A stretch of 5,885 nucleotides of DNA, taken from NCBI GenBank assembly GCA_949287115.1, contig CASEFF010000089.1, positions 1 to 5,885 of the forward strand. Direction: 5' to 3'. The position numbers were made by a program, and so were the translations under genes. The first letter of the stretch is position 1. Each line of letters opens with the position of its first letter. Under the pieces are notes generated by a model. That model saw only the letters and a program-made list of their open reading frames with translations. It was not told where the DNA came from and did no database searches. Origin of the DNA: an uncultured Bacillota bacterium. GTDB lineage: Bacteria > Bacillota > Clostridia > Peptostreptococcales > Anaerovoracaceae. Shown in pieces: positions 4,694 through 5,885 of the stretch.

Positions 4694-5885
4694 CTACTGT
4701 ATGTATATTGTCACGTACCTGACACCCCAGTTCCTGCATTCGCTTTCCGAATTCATATAGATGTCTATGGTATTTCCCTGTATGTTGCCGCCTGTATCCT
4801 CGGCACGTCTCGGCCCAACGCCTTCTATGTAAACGTTCGTCCCCAGCGGTATCACGCTCGGATCTACGGCTATCTCACCGACGCGGGCCCGCGTTCCCAT
4901 GGCTGTCGTCCCGCCGCCCGTGTAGGCGTACGCCTTCACCACCAGCTTCCTGCTGTATGTCTGGCCGTTGTAGTTTATCCTCGTGCCTACGGCTATGACC
5001 TCGTTCACTACCTTGGTGATGGTCTCCCTTCCGATCTCCTTTCGCGACTTTTCCTTTCCGTCAACATACGTTACGCGGTACGTCACCCTGTCCTTGCCGT
5101 CGGAGCCCCTGGTCACGACCTTCGTCGATCCTTCATCGATGGAACTGTCGTCCTTCTTCTCGGTCTTGAACTTCACCTTTTCCTCTACGACTTCTTCCTT
5201 TATCGTGACTCTCTGAACGATTATCTCCATGTCCTTTTCCAGCATGGAATCCGCCTTCGGCGTCACTATATCGTTCTCGCCGACTTTTACGCCCACGTCC
5301 GCCAGAGCCTCGCCCACGGTGTTTTCAAGGCTTTCGTATGCATTCGTCTTTCCGTCCGCCGTGACCTTGAAATCCGTCGCGTGCTTTATCTCCAGCTCCA
5401 TACCGTCATATATGAACGTGGTGAGAGGGGTGGAAATATAGTCGCGTCCCCCGAACTCTATGTTCTCATCCTCTAGGAAACGCTCCACTGTGTAAGCCTT
5501 CGTCGAAAATTTGAACTCCTCGCCGTTTATGGTGGCATTGACTTCCCTCGGTATCATAGTGGTATATACAACGATGACCGCCAGCAGTATCACGAATGCA
5601 GCGCCGATGGCGCCCTGCGTGAGATATCTCCTGTAAAACGGCTGCTTTTCTTCTGCCTGCTTCGCTGCCGCCGCAGCCTCTTCAGCGGCCGGCGTCTCGG
5701 TTTCAGCCGCGGTTTCAGCCGCTTCATCGGCCTCTTCCGCTCCATTCGATTCATCCGACTCATCCGCAGCCCTGGTCACGGTTTCCTCTGCGCTTTCGGC
5801 ATCGCCTTCAGGCTCCTGCCCTGCCTCGGAATCATCTGTCACCGGCTCCTGCTCATCGGACGCTGTGACTTCGGCCGCTGCTTCA
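4694..5885 (-). CDS. yabE: YabE-like cell-wall protein (DUF348-DUF348-G5-3D), 5' end missing
   Basis: The 396 residues in the window lack the true start; the frame stays open to base 5885. An acidic, Ala/Glu/Asp/Ser/Thr-rich segment of about 80 residues ends at a basic patch (FYRRYL) and one membrane helix (GAIGAAFVILLAVIVVYTTM, bases about 5613-5554), so the tail is cytoplasmic and the rest outside. Then follow two DUF348 repeats (bases about 5543-5378 and 5374-5207), a G5 domain (about 5209-4982) and a C-terminal 3D domain. The 3D domain keeps its three aspartates, in AVDPSVIPLGT, AEDTGG and IDIY, and ends WGVRYVTIYIQ. Such proteins bind peptidoglycan and are thought to be lytic or remodelling enzymes related in fold to MltA. 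An in-frame GTG at 5842 is a poor start: its AGGAG is only 3 bases away and the same acidic composition continues upstream. In many Bacillota yabE lies in the origin-proximal arm near rnmV and ksgA; those genes are not visible here. Confidence 0.88.
   Translation of the reverse strand, partial: EAAAEVTASDEQEPVTDDSEAGQEPEGDAESAEETVTRAADESDESNGAEEADEAAETAAETETPAAEEAAAAAKQAEEKQPFYRRYLTQGAIGAAFVILLAVIVVYTTMIPREVNATINGEEFKFSTKAYTVERFLEDENIEFGGRDYISTPLTTFIYDGMELEIKHATDFKVTADGKTNAYESLENTVGEALADVGVKVGENDIVTPKADSMLEKDMEIIVQRVTIKEEVVEEKVKFKTEKKDDSSIDEGSTKVVTRGSDGKDRVTYRVTYVDGKEKSRKEIGRETITKVVNEVIAVGTRINYNGQTYSRKLVVKAYAYTGGGTTAMGTRARVGEIAVDPSVIPLGTNVYIEGVGPRRAEDTGGNIQGNTIDIYMNSESECRNWGVRYVTIYIQ

Noticed and set aside
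4646..5476. 276-codon open frame antisense to the YabE-like gene
   Set aside because: It starts in the terminator loop and mirrors a gene with clear DUF348, G5 and 3D domains; no ribosome site.
5840..5842. GTG as the start of the YabE-like gene
   Set aside because: The AGGAG before it is only 3 bases away, and the frame continues upstream with the same acidic composition to the window edge, so the true start is probably outside.

Overview
The window looks like chromosomal DNA from a low-to-mid GC Bacillota, most likely class Clostridia. Reasons: strong AGGAGG-type ribosome sites with GTG starts, an AraC regulator with a GH39-like tail, a long-form AlaX editing protein, and a YabE-like (DUF348-G5-3D) cell-wall protein. 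The species cannot be told from the sequence alone. There is no sign of a phage, transposon, CRISPR array, tRNA or rRNA.

Layout. 1-83 (minus): 5' end of an ABC-2 type permease gene. 67-1032 (minus): its ABC ATPase; the two genes overlap by 17 bp and the permease Shine-Dalgarno lies in the ATPase's Gly-rich 3' end. 1033-1274: control region with an 11-bp perfect inverted repeat upstream of the ATPase and a strong intrinsic terminator for the next gene. 1275-2810 (minus): AraC-family regulator with an N-terminal cupin and a C-terminal extension that reads like a GH39 glycosidase tail without its catalytic barrel. 2811-3416: a 606-bp noncoding divergent region. 3417-4649 (plus): alanyl-tRNA editing protein AlaX, ending in a bidirectional terminator at 4633-4668. 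4694-5885 (minus, 5' end outside the window): YabE-like membrane-anchored cell-wall protein with an acidic cytoplasmic N-terminus.

The most notable element is the noncoding region 2811-3416. Its AraC-proximal half holds three perfect copies of the DnaA box TTATCCACA within 131 bp, plus degenerate copies, a repeated TTCAACGTT-like 9-mer, a 12-bp palindrome and one perfect Spo0A-type box. Its alaX-proximal end is a tract of roughly 80% A+T. This is the architecture of a replication origin or of a DnaA-titrating or regulatory cluster, although no dnaA or dnaN gene is visible here.

How the genes work together: the ATPase and permease form one exporter operon with its own control region. The AraC regulator is insulated from it by a terminator, so control of the exporter by the regulator is possible but not shown. 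AlaX (translation quality control) and the YabE-like protein (envelope) are convergent single units sharing a terminator. I see no new multi-gene system; the DnaA-box cluster and the barrel-less AraC-GH39 protein are the items worth following.
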